A model generated the notes under the pieces. It was not told where the DNA came from, ran no database searches, and saw nothing but the letters and a program-made list of their open reading frames with translations. From the NCBI GenBank assembly GCA_026645575.1, contig JAPKMW010000004.1, forward strand, positions 193,597 through 257,596: a DNA stretch of 64,000 nt, written 5' to 3'. The stretch comes from Caldilineaceae bacterium (GTDB taxonomy: Bacteria > Chloroflexota > Anaerolineae > Caldilineales > Caldilineaceae). Position 1 is the first letter of the stretch, and the number at the start of each line of letters is the position of its first letter. Positions 17,195-25,277 of this stretch are shown here, in pieces. A program made the translations under genes and the position numbers.

Positions 17195-17815
17195 ATGAGT
17201 TTTCAGCGTTCATTTGAACACAGCCAAGCGTTGTTTGATGCAGCAATTGCCGAATTTGTCGGCCAGGGATACGAAGGAGCCTCCATCAATACGATCCTGA
17301 CTGCCGCTGGGATGAGTAAGGGGCAGTTCTACCATCATTTCAAAAGCAAAGAGGGACTTTATTTTGCCATTATCGAGGTGTTGATGGCCCGCAAACGGGA
17401 TTTTATGGCATCGGTGATGCAGCCAAGCGATTTTCAACAAGATCTGTTCACCATTCTACAGAGCCAGATCCGGCATGGGTTGGCCTTTGCCCGGAGCTAC
17501 CCTGCCATCAACCAGTTCGGGGAAAGTTTTATGCGCGAGCGCGGCAAGCCGATCTATGCAAAAACGCTGGCGAAATTCAACTTTCAGGGTGACAACGGCA
17601 TGGGCGCTTTGATCGAACGCGCCCATGCAAAAGGGGAGTTGCGCACTGATCTGCCGCTGCCCTTTATCAAAGCGATCTTCACCTTTCTCTTTACCCATGC
17701 GATTGAAGCCGCCGATCTCCAAACACCGGAGACAATTGAGGAACGGCTGAACCATCTCATCGCCGTGATGAGGTCGGGACTGGAAAAAAACCGTGACTAC
17801 CAAGCCCGCTCGTAG
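17195..17815 (+). CDS. TetR/AcrR-family transcriptional regulator
   Basis: 206 residues from the ATG at 17195, preceded by TTAGGAGCAG. Longer in-frame starts would include the promoter and are rejected. The N-terminal HTH (residues about 28-50) reads ASINTILTAAGMSKGQFYHHF, close to the VPKGSFYHYF recognition helix of TetR proteins that bind TAGACC-like palindromes. The C-terminal ligand domain is helical and unassigned. A palindromic operator overlaps its promoter, so autorepression is likely. The last codon and TAG stop are formed by the first arm of a palindromic repeat. The hydrolase gene on the same strand 98 bp downstream is the likely co-regulated target. Confidence 0.9.
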   Translation: MSFQRSFEHSQALFDAAIAEFVGQGYEGASINTILTAAGMSKGQFYHHFKSKEGLYFAIIEVLMARKRDFMASVMQPSDFQQDLFTILQSQIRHGLAFARSYPAINQFGESFMRERGKPIYAKTLAKFNFQGDNGMGALIERAHAKGELRTDLPLPFIKAIFTFLFTHAIEAADLQTPETIEERLNHLIAVMRSGLEKNRDYQARS

Positions 17816-17864
17816 CCGGTCCGTAACCGGCGGGTGGGTCGCCGGTCACGGACCGGCTACGAGC
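17808..17864. repeat. Near-perfect palindrome (GTCCGTGAC family) overlapping a stop codon
   Basis: 24-bp arms (17808-17831 and 17841-17864), one mismatch, core GCCGGTC...GACCGGC. The first arm contains the TAG stop of the TetR gene. Confidence 0.9.
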
Positions 17865-17913
17865 ATAAAAGATTAACGTAATCTGAAGCAGGCATCATCA
17901 GGAGAAACGAGTT

Positions 17914-19104
17914 ATGGCGAACCAACACAGTGCCATTGCCCAACGCAGCCTGACCAAAATCCATTTTGACCACAAAGACATGGATTACTACCTGATCTGG
18001 ATCATGGGGCGCGAACTTTATGAGGGTAGCCGCGCTGCCGAATGTTTGGCAGTGGCGGCGCAGATCAAGGACGCTGATGCGCAAAGCTGGCAACAGGCGT
18101 GGTCGGCATTGGCCCAACAAGTCGAAGCTGAGGCGCAGACCGCGCTGCAACAGGGCCAGACTGCACTTGCCCGCGAACGCTTTTTCTGCGCCTGCACCTA
18201 CTACCGGGCGCCCCTCTTTTTGATGAGCGCCCGGAACGCGGCGTTTCACTCGACTGTGCAGAAGATGCAAGCCTGTTTCGGACAAGCGGCGGCGCTCTGT
18301 CAACCGTCAATCGCGCGGATTGACGTGACTTATCAAAATCAGCCCTTAACTGGCTACCTGTGGACCGTGGACGCCAGCCAGCAGCCCTGCCCAACGTTGA
18401 TCGTCATCGGTGGCATCGAAACCTTTGCCGAGGATTGCTATTTTATGATCGGGTCGAGCGGCGCGGCGTATGGTTACAATGTACTAACTGTTGATCTGCC
18501 GGGACAGGGGGTAACGCCGGATCAAGGCTTGTACTTTGGCGCCAGAATGGAACAACCGTTGCGCGCGGTGATCGACTATGCGCTCAGTCGCCCAGAAGTT
18601 GACGCGGCGCGCTTAGCCCTCTTTGGCTTTAGCTGGGGCGGGCATATTGTCTTCAAAGGGGGCCAGCATGACCGGCGCATCAAAGCGCTCATCGCCAACC
18701 CGCCCATGCCCAATGTCTTTCGCTCGGTGCTGGCGCAGCAGAAGGGGCATAACCGCCATGACCCGCTGGCCCGTTTGGCATTTGACCAGATTGTCTGGCG
18801 CATGGGCTTGCGCATCAGCCTCAACCCGCGCGACATTGGCCGCCGCTTCGCCAAAGCCTATGACTACTTCTTCTATGGCAAGGCCGACCCGCGTCAAATC
18901 CCTTGCCCGACGCTCTTGTTGGCTGGCGACGGGGAAGCGGCGATTACCCTGCAAATTGCCCGTGAATGTTACGCACAGTTGCCCAACCCGCAGAAGAAGC
19001 TAGTGATCTTTACCAAGGAAGACGGGGGGGAGGCGCACTGTCAGATCGACAACCTAGCGCTGCCCAATCGAGTAATTTTCGAATGGCTGGCCGATGTGCT
19101 GTAG
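17914..19104 (+). CDS. FrsA-like alpha/beta hydrolase
   Basis: A 396-residue alpha/beta hydrolase with a helical N-terminal cap of about 140 residues, the layout of FrsA, 2,6-dihydroxypseudooxynicotine hydrolase and related C-C or ester hydrolases. The nucleophile elbow GFSWGG gives Ser240, the acid is probably Asp339 (LLAGDGE) and the base His375 (GGEAHCQ), in the correct order and spacing. The oxyanion region is IVIGGIETF. No signal peptide. It follows a TetR repressor with a defined operator, suggesting that the substrate or its product induces the operon. The natural substrate is unknown. A tandem repeat follows the stop codon. Confidence 0.85.
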   Translation: MANQHSAIAQRSLTKIHFDHKDMDYYLIWIMGRELYEGSRAAECLAVAAQIKDADAQSWQQAWSALAQQVEAEAQTALQQGQTALARERFFCACTYYRAPLFLMSARNAAFHSTVQKMQACFGQAAALCQPSIARIDVTYQNQPLTGYLWTVDASQQPCPTLIVIGGIETFAEDCYFMIGSSGAAYGYNVLTVDLPGQGVTPDQGLYFGARMEQPLRAVIDYALSRPEVDAARLALFGFSWGGHIVFKGGQHDRRIKALIANPPMPNVFRSVLAQQKGHNRHDPLARLAFDQIVWRMGLRISLNPRDIGRRFAKAYDYFFYGKADPRQIPCPTLLLAGDGEAAITLQIARECYAQLPNPQKKLVIFTKEDGGEAHCQIDNLALPNRVIFEWLADVL

Positions 19105-19129
19105 AGAGGCGAGAGGTTTACTTTCTCTC

Positions 19130-19171
19130 TGTTGCCCTAAGTCTGTTGCCCTAAGTCTGTTGCCCTAAGTC
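19130..19171. repeat. 14-bp tandem repeat
   Basis: TGTTGCCCTAAGTC is present three times in exact tandem between the convergent hydrolase and hypE genes. Confidence 0.9.
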
Positions 19172-19179
19172 TTACGCTG

Positions 19180-20238
19180 TCAACAAATGCGCGGCAACTG
19201 CTCCCCAATCTGCATATCCACCACCCGCGTCCCGCCGATGCCGGTGCGGGCGACAACGACGCCGGGGTGTTGCGCCGTCACCTGGCCGATGATGGTCGCT
19301 TGCGCACCCAGCGGGTGTTGACGCATCTGTGCCAGCAACGCTTCGGCCACAGCGGCGGGGACAATGGCGATCAACTTGCCTTCGTTGGCGACATAGATGG
19401 GGTCCATGCCCAGAATATCACAGGCCGAACGCACCACCTCCGGCACTGGTAATTTGCGTTCATCATAAGCAATGCCCACTTTCGATGCTTTGGCAATCTC
19501 ATTGAGCGATGAAGCGACGCCGCCACGGGTGGGGTCGCGTAGCACATGAATCTCTTTGGTGACGGCCAACATATCTGTCACCAGACCATTGAGGGGCGCA
19601 GAATCACTTTCAATCACGACATCAAATTCCAGCCCCTCGCGCACGCTCATGATCGCCACACCGTGGAGACCAATTTCGCCGCTGAGAATAACCACATCGC
19701 CGGGGCGCGCTTGGGTAGGGGCAATGTGGACGCCTTCGGGGATCAGGCCAAAGCCGCTGGTGTTGATAAAGACGCCATCACCATGCCCCTTGTCCACCAC
19801 TTTGGTGTCGCCGGTGACAATCGCCACGCCGGCGCGCCGGGCGGCGTCGCCCATGCTTTGGACAATCGCGCCCAAGCGTTCCAACGGCAAGCCCTCTTCG
19901 ACAATAAAACCGGCGCTAAGGTAGAGCGGTTGGGCGCCACTCATGGCAATGTCGTTGACTGTGCCGTTGATCGCCAGATCACCGATATTGCCGCCGGGGA
20001 AAAAGAGCGGGCGCACGACAAACGAATCGGTGGAAAAGGCCAGCCGGGCGCCGGCCATTGATAGCACTGCCGAGTCGCCCAGCGTTGCCAGGGTCGAGTT
20101 GTGAAAGGCGGGGACAAAGAGATGCTCCACCAGTTCCGCCGATAATTTGCCGCCCCCGCCATGCCCCATGACAATATTGGGGTGGTTGCGCAGAGGGACG
20201 GGACAACTCCAGGCGGTGAAATTAAGTTGGGTGGTCAT
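19180..20238 (-). CDS. hypE: Hydrogenase maturation protein HypE (carbamoyl dehydratase)
   Basis: 352 residues of AIR-synthase fold. Seen: NIVMGHGGGGKLS near the N-terminus, STDSFVVRPLFFPGGNIG, GTVNDIAMSGA, VTGDTKVVDKG, DPTRGGVA and the C-terminal tail QLPRIC, whose last Cys accepts the carbamoyl group from HypF. In the known pathway HypE dehydrates this S-carbamoyl group to thiocyanate, giving the CN ligands of the [NiFe] site. It belongs with hypF, hypC and hypD, but those lie 3.5 kb away beyond a cellulase gene of opposite orientation. HypA and HypB and the hydrogenase subunits are not in the window. Confidence 0.97.
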   Translation of the reverse strand: MTTQLNFTAWSCPVPLRNHPNIVMGHGGGGKLSAELVEHLFVPAFHNSTLATLGDSAVLSMAGARLAFSTDSFVVRPLFFPGGNIGDLAINGTVNDIAMSGAQPLYLSAGFIVEEGLPLERLGAIVQSMGDAARRAGVAIVTGDTKVVDKGHGDGVFINTSGFGLIPEGVHIAPTQARPGDVVILSGEIGLHGVAIMSVREGLEFDVVIESDSAPLNGLVTDMLAVTKEIHVLRDPTRGGVASSLNEIAKASKVGIAYDERKLPVPEVVRSACDILGMDPIYVANEGKLIAIVPAAVAEALLAQMRQHPLGAQATIIGQVTAQHPGVVVARTGIGGTRVVDMQIGEQLPRIC

Positions 20239-20634
20239 GCTGTAAACCTTATCTTATTTCTATCCAATCACTTGTACCCTGTCGTTGTGACCGCAGAGGG
20301 CGCGCCATACGGGTACGCCCCAGACCACAAGCCTAACGCCATTGTACTCGAAAGTCTGTTTTTCGCAATCTGCGCTACTGGCAGCAGGTTGATCTGGCAG
20401 AGCGCTAAACAATTTCCTACTTTTTAACTTTTCATCCGCTTATAACTAAAATACTCGTTTTCATCACCATTTAGTTGGGTTATTGTTTGGTAATCGTAAT
20501 TTATTTGTAATTAAACCAATGGTAGAATTACAATAGCTACTACCAATCACAATCTCTTCGTCACCACCAGCGCGTAAGCCGAAGAATTCATGAACGGGCG
20601 AGTAGCCAACTTACACCAAAAATAAGGAACATGT
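20239..20634. other. Divergent intergenic region, 396 bp
   Basis: No gene is supported. It must hold the promoters of hypE (leftward) and of the cellulase (rightward). The right half is AT-rich with a possible weak promoter, TTGTAA (20505) - 18 bp - TACAAT (20529), and the cellulase ribosome site AATAAGGAAC lies at 20622. Confidence 0.5.
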
Positions 20635-23600
20635 ATGTCAACAACTTCGCAGCATTACATACCTGCTCGTTTGCGCCCTCCCATGCGCAGCAGAAAGCAC
20701 AGCCTAGGTCAGCTTGCGCTGCTCGTTCTGCTATTATTGACCGCGCTGCTGCCAGGCCGGTCAACGCCAATCGTTACCGCACAAGCGGCGCCGACCCATA
20801 ACTATGGCGAAGCGTTACAAAAAGCGATCTACTTCTATGAAGCGCAAATCGCCGGCCCCAAGCCGACCTGGAGCCGGGTCGAATGGCGAGGCAACTCCGC
20901 CTTGAATGACGGCGCCGATGTGGGCAAGGATCTGACCGGCGGCTGGTATGATGCCGGCGACCATGTCAAATTTGGTTTTCCCATGGCCGCTTCCACCACC
21001 CTGTTGGCCTGGGGTGGGATTGCCTATCGTAACGCCTATAGCAGTAGCGGCCAACTGCCCCATCTGCTAAATAACCTGCGCTGGGTGGCGGATTACTTTG
21101 TCAAAGCGCACACTGCCCCCAATGAACTCTATGGGCAAGTGGGCAATGGCAGCCAGGATCACGCCTGGTGGGGACCGGCGGAGGTGATGCCGATGGCGCG
21201 CCCGGTTTACAAAATCAGCGCCAGTTGTCCGGGCAGTGACCTGGCCGGCGAAACAGCCGCCGCCCTGGCCGCCACCTCGATCCTCTTCCGCAGCGAAGGG
21301 GACACGGCCTATGCCGACACTTTGCTCACCCACGCCGAACAACTCTATACCTTTGCCGACACTTACCGCGGCGCCTATAGCAATTGTATTACCGACGCCA
21401 GAGCCTTTTACAACTCATGGAGCGGCTACGACGATGAGTTGGTCTGGGGCGCGCTCTGGCTGCACAAGGCGAAAGTGGCCCAAAACGCCGCCTATGGCAA
21501 TGCCTATCTGACCAAAGCCACCAGCTATTACCCCACCATTGCCGGCAAGCATATCTGGACCCATGCCTGGGACGACAAGAGCTATGGCAGCTACGTGTTG
21601 TTGGCGCAACTCACCGGCCAACAACAATATCAGGATGCCGCCGAACATTGGCTCGATTTCTGGACCAGCAACTACAACGGCGCCAGCGTGACCAAACTGG
21701 CCGACGGCTTTCCCGTGCTGGACGATTGGGGTTCGTTGCGCTACACCGCGAATACCGCCTTGGTCGCTTTTATCTATAGCGATGGCTTGCCGAGCGGCCA
21801 TGCCAAGAAAACGCTCTATCATGACAAAGCCGTGAGCTGGATCAACTATATCTTGGGCAGTAACCCAGCCAACCGCAGCTATGTCGTCGGCTTTGGCAAC
21901 AATCCACCCCAACACCCGCACCATCGCACCGCGCACAGTTCCTGGGCCGATAGTTTGAGCGTGCCGGCCAATCACCGCCATATTTTATACGGTGCGCTGG
22001 TCGGCGGTCCCAACCGGTCGGGCGTCTACAATGATGTGATCGGCGACTATCAATCCAATGAGGTTGCCACCGATTACAACGCCGGCTTTACGGGAGCGCT
22101 TGCCCGCATGGTGCAGGAGTTTGGCGGCGCACCGCTGGCCGGTTTCCCCGCGGTGGAGACGCGTGACAATGAAATTTTTGTCGAAGCCAAGGTCAACGCC
22201 AGCGGCAGCAACTTTATCGAGATCAGCGCCTATCTGACCAACAAATCGGGCTGGCCGGCGCGATCGGGGGACAAGCTCGCCTTCCGCTACTTCTACACGG
22301 CGGATGACAGCAGCGCCATCACCGTGAGCCAGAACTTTAGCGGTTGCGGCAACAATGTGGTCTCTGGCCCGCAATTGTGGAGCGGTAATATTTATTATGT
22401 GACCATCAATTGCGCGGGGACGAACATCTATCCCGGTGGTCAGAGTGCGTACCGCAAAGAAATTCAATTTCGGCTGACAACCAGCGGCGTCTGGAACAAC
22501 AACAACGATCACTCCTATGCCGGCGTCAGCACCAGCGGCGCCCATGCCCTAGCCACCAATATGCCCGTTTATGACAACGGCGGGCGCGTCTTTGGCAATG
22601 AACCAGGCAGCAGCGGCCCCACCCCGACCTTCACGCCGACTAGCACCGCCAGCGCAACGGCAACCCTTGGTCCCGGCAACACCCCCACCAACACGCCGGT
22701 CGCCGCCACCCCAACGCTTGTGCCGCCGACGGCCACGTCCACCAGTACGCCGACGGCGACGCCTGGTGGGCCAGTGGCGGCGTGTCAGGTCACCTACACT
22801 GTCACCAACCAATGGGGCGATGGCTTTACCGCCGATGTGACGATCAGGAACAATGGCGCCAACGCCATCAACGGCTGGCAACTCCAGTGGACTTTCGCCG
22901 GCAACCAGCGCATTGTCAATCTGTGGAACGGCGCCCTGACCCAGAGCAGCCAGAATGTCACTGTCGCCAACCTGAGCTACAATCACCTGATCGGCGCCAA
23001 TGGCGGCGTCCAAACCTTTGGCTTTCAGGCTGCGTTTACGGGTAGCAATGTCAACCCGACGACCTTTGTGTTGAATGGCGTTGTCTGTAATGGCAGCCCG
23101 TCGGCAACCAATACGCCGACACCGACAGCCACGTCCACCCCCACCCCTGCGCTGCCAACCAATACGCCGACATCGACAGCCACACCTACCCCTATCGTGC
23201 CGACCCCTACACCGACACCCACGGCTACATCTGGTGGTACGGTTGGCGCTTGTCAGGTGCGCTATACCATTACCAGCCAATGGCCGGGTGGTTTTACCGC
23301 TGATGTGCTGCTCAAGAACAACAGTGCGACACCGATCAACGGTTGGACGGTGGCCTGGAGCTTTGCCGGGGATCAGGTGATCACGAACTTGTGGAATGGT
23401 GCCAAAACACAAAGCGGGAAAAATGTCCAGGTCGCCAATTTGAGCTACAACAACCTCATCGGCGCCAATGGTGGGACCCAAGCTTTTGGCTTCCAGGGGA
23501 CATTTAGCGGAACCAACGCCGTGCCGGGAAGCTTTACTCTCAACGGCGGCAGTTGTGGCGTGGTGACAGCAGCGCAAACGCAACCAGCAGAAGAAGAAGG

Positions 23601-23646
23601 CGCTGGTATGTTTATGTATCTGCCCTTGATTAGCACGACCAAGTAG
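20635..23646 (+). CDS. Multimodular GH9 cellulase (GH9-CBM3-CBM2-CBM2)
   Basis: 1003 residues. A signal peptide (about 1-50, ending VTAQA) leads into a GH9 catalytic domain (about 54-500). The base pair Asp106/Asp109 lies in YDAGDH, a HHR site at 429-431 and the catalytic acid Glu476 in SNEVATDYNAGF. Residues about 505-655 form a CBM3-like module of the type fused to processive theme-B GH9 enzymes. Two CBM2 cellulose-binding modules (about 718-820 and 870-970) follow, each flanked by Thr/Pro linkers and bounded by Cys pairs. The C-terminus reads MFMYLPLIS. It should degrade crystalline cellulose outside the cell. It interrupts the hyp genes and is oriented against them. Confidence 0.95.
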   Translation: MSTTSQHYIPARLRPPMRSRKHSLGQLALLVLLLLTALLPGRSTPIVTAQAAPTHNYGEALQKAIYFYEAQIAGPKPTWSRVEWRGNSALNDGADVGKDLTGGWYDAGDHVKFGFPMAASTTLLAWGGIAYRNAYSSSGQLPHLLNNLRWVADYFVKAHTAPNELYGQVGNGSQDHAWWGPAEVMPMARPVYKISASCPGSDLAGETAAALAATSILFRSEGDTAYADTLLTHAEQLYTFADTYRGAYSNCITDARAFYNSWSGYDDELVWGALWLHKAKVAQNAAYGNAYLTKATSYYPTIAGKHIWTHAWDDKSYGSYVLLAQLTGQQQYQDAAEHWLDFWTSNYNGASVTKLADGFPVLDDWGSLRYTANTALVAFIYSDGLPSGHAKKTLYHDKAVSWINYILGSNPANRSYVVGFGNNPPQHPHHRTAHSSWADSLSVPANHRHILYGALVGGPNRSGVYNDVIGDYQSNEVATDYNAGFTGALARMVQEFGGAPLAGFPAVETRDNEIFVEAKVNASGSNFIEISAYLTNKSGWPARSGDKLAFRYFYTADDSSAITVSQNFSGCGNNVVSGPQLWSGNIYYVTINCAGTNIYPGGQSAYRKEIQFRLTTSGVWNNNNDHSYAGVSTSGAHALATNMPVYDNGGRVFGNEPGSSGPTPTFTPTSTASATATLGPGNTPTNTPVAATPTLVPPTATSTSTPTATPGGPVAACQVTYTVTNQWGDGFTADVTIRNNGANAINGWQLQWTFAGNQRIVNLWNGALTQSSQNVTVANLSYNHLIGANGGVQTFGFQAAFTGSNVNPTTFVLNGVVCNGSPSATNTPTPTATSTPTPALPTNTPTSTATPTPIVPTPTPTPTATSGGTVGACQVRYTITSQWPGGFTADVLLKNNSATPINGWTVAWSFAGDQVITNLWNGAKTQSGKNVQVANLSYNNLIGANGGTQAFGFQGTFSGTNAVPGSFTLNGGSCGVVTAAQTQPAEEEGAGMFMYLPLISTTK

Positions 23647-23700
23647 AAAGGCATTGACCGCGGCTCGCGCAGGGCCACGACCTGGCTAGGGCCATCCGTA

Positions 23701-23771
23701 ACGCCAATGAATTGGGAAACAACGAATTGGCTATGGGCGGGACAGTTCGTTATTCCCCCAATTCGTTGGCG
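23701..23771. repeat. Inverted repeat between convergent genes
   Basis: ACGCCAATGAATTGGGAAAC...TTCCCCCAATTCGTTGGCGT, with AACGAA/TTCGTT inside. It lies where cellulase and hypD transcripts meet and may terminate both. Confidence 0.75.
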
Positions 23772-23787
23772 TTGGCAGGTTGAATCG

Positions 23788-24894
23788 TCACAACCTTTCT
23801 TCTAATTGCACAAAGCGCCCATATTGATAGTAAGCGGCACAGGCGCCCTCACTCGATACCATTGTTGCACCGAGTGGGGTGCGCGGTGTGCATTCCTTGC
23901 CAAAGGCCGGACATTGATTCGGTTTGATGCGGCCTTTTAGCACTTCGCCGCTATGACAAAGCGTCGATTCCTGAGTGCGAATATCGCCAACCGCAAAGCG
24001 AGTCTCGGCGTCAAAGTCGCGATAGGCTTCGCGCAGACGCCAGCCACTTTGCGGGATGACGCCAATGCCACGCCAGCCGCGATCTGTTACCTCGAATACA
24101 TCGGCCAGCATTTTTTGCGCCGGTAGATTGCCTTCGGGGCGCACGGCGCGCGGATAGGCGTTTTCCAGTTCGGCCCGCCCCTCCTCCAACTGTTGTACCG
24201 TGCGGCGAATCCCCTCCAGCACGTCGAGCGGTTCAAAACCAGTCACCACAATCGGCGCCTGATATTTTTCGACGAGTGGCTCATATTGCCACGTTCCCAT
24301 GACACTACAGACATGACCGGCGGCCAGAAATGCCTGCACCCGATTGCCCGGCGACTCCATGATGGCGGCAATTGCCGGCGGTACCAGGACATGGGAAACC
24401 AGCATGGAAAAGTTCTTCAACCCCAGTTGTTTGGCCTGATAGACCGCCATTGCATTGGCCGGCGCCGTCGTCTCAAAGCCGATGCCAAAAAAGACCACTT
24501 CCCGTTCGGGGTTTTGCTGGGCGATCTTCACCGCATCGAGGGGCGAGTAGACAATGCGTACCTGCCCCCCTTCGCTCTTGACGCGAAACAAATCTTTGTC
24601 GCTGCCGGGTACGCGCAACATATCGCCAAAAGAGCAGAAGATCACGCCGGGACGACTGGCAATCGCCAATGCTTTATCGATAATTTCCAGTGGCGTGACA
24701 CAGACCGGACAGCCGGGGCCGTGAATCAATTCAATCTTGTCCGGCAGCAATTGGTCGATGCCGTTGCGGATGATCGAATGGGTTTGCCCGCCGCACACCT
24801 CCATGATCGCCCAAGGGCGGGTGGTGATGCGCCGAATCTCGTCAAAGAGGCCGCGTGCTAGCGCTGGGTCGCGAAATTCATCCAGGTACTTCAT
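23788..24894 (-). CDS. hypD: Hydrogenase maturation protein HypD
   Basis: 368 residues from the ATG at 24894, which overlaps hypC by 17 bp; longer frames only run through hypC. Seen: [28 protein letters not shown], and the C-terminal cysteines in [19 protein letters not shown] and [10 protein letters not shown] that hold the [4Fe-4S] cluster. HypD with HypC is the scaffold on which the Fe(CN)2CO unit is built before transfer to the hydrogenase large subunit. The overlap with hypC implies coupled translation and a 1:1 complex, as known for the family. Confidence 0.97.
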   Translation of the reverse strand: MKYLDEFRDPALARGLFDEIRRITTRPWAIMEVCGGQTHSIIRNGIDQLLPDKIELIHGPGCPVCVTPLEIIDKALAIASRPGVIFCSFGDMLRVPGSDKDLFRVKSEGGQVRIVYSPLDAVKIAQQNPEREVVFFGIGFETTAPANAMAVYQAKQLGLKNFSMLVSHVLVPPAIAAIMESPGNRVQAFLAAGHVCSVMGTWQYEPLVEKYQAPIVVTGFEPLDVLEGIRRTVQQLEEGRAELENAYPRAVRPEGNLPAQKMLADVFEVTDRGWRGIGVIPQSGWRLREAYRDFDAETRFAVGDIRTQESTLCHSGEVLKGRIKPNQCPAFGKECTPRTPLGATMVSSEGACAAYYQYGRFVQLEERL

Positions 24895-25177
24895 GGGCTT
24901 GTTCTCCCTCTGCTTGTTCTCCCTCTGGCGGATGGGCGCCAAACTCTTCGTCCAACAACCCCATCTCCTGAAAAAGACGCAACGACTCCTGCGCCGATTC
25001 TTCATCCAGTTGCGTAATGGCAAAGCCGACATGGACAATGGTATAGTCGCCCACGCCGATTTCGGGCAGATAGGCCAGACAGATCTCTTTGCTCACGCCG
25101 CCAAAATCAGCTTTCGCCATGCGCACACCATTTTGTTCGTAGATTTCGGTAATTTTTCCGGGTACACCGAGACACAT
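24878..25177 (-). CDS. hypC: Hydrogenase maturation chaperone HypC
   Basis: A 99-residue HypC/HupF protein starting MCLGVPGKI, with the essential Cys2 that holds the iron fragment. The core [15 protein letters not shown] and [18 protein letters not shown] are typical. The tail is longer than usual and acidic/Glu-Gln rich ([10 protein letters not shown], a short coding repeat). GGGAGA precedes the start. It lies 100 bp downstream of hypF and overlaps hypD. Confidence 0.97.
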   Translation of the reverse strand: MCLGVPGKITEIYEQNGVRMAKADFGGVSKEICLAYLPEIGVGDYTIVHVGFAITQLDEESAQESLRLFQEMGLLDEEFGAHPPEGEQAEGEQAHEVPG

Positions 25178-25277
25178 AAGCAATTCTCCCAATCGCCTTG
25201 AATTAAAATTCAGGCTGAAAGCACAAGTCGTCTCAAGACGACTATTATTCCGACGACAACATGGCACCACAGTTTGC

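Noticed and set aside
19130..19171. Possible CRISPR or iteron array
   Set aside because: Only three exact 14-bp tandem copies without spacers and no cas or replication gene nearby.
22549..23583. 344-codon minus-strand frame under the cellulase
   Set aside because: It is opposite the Thr/Pro linkers and CBM2 modules, and its Arg/Gly/Cys-rich product is what their antisense gives.
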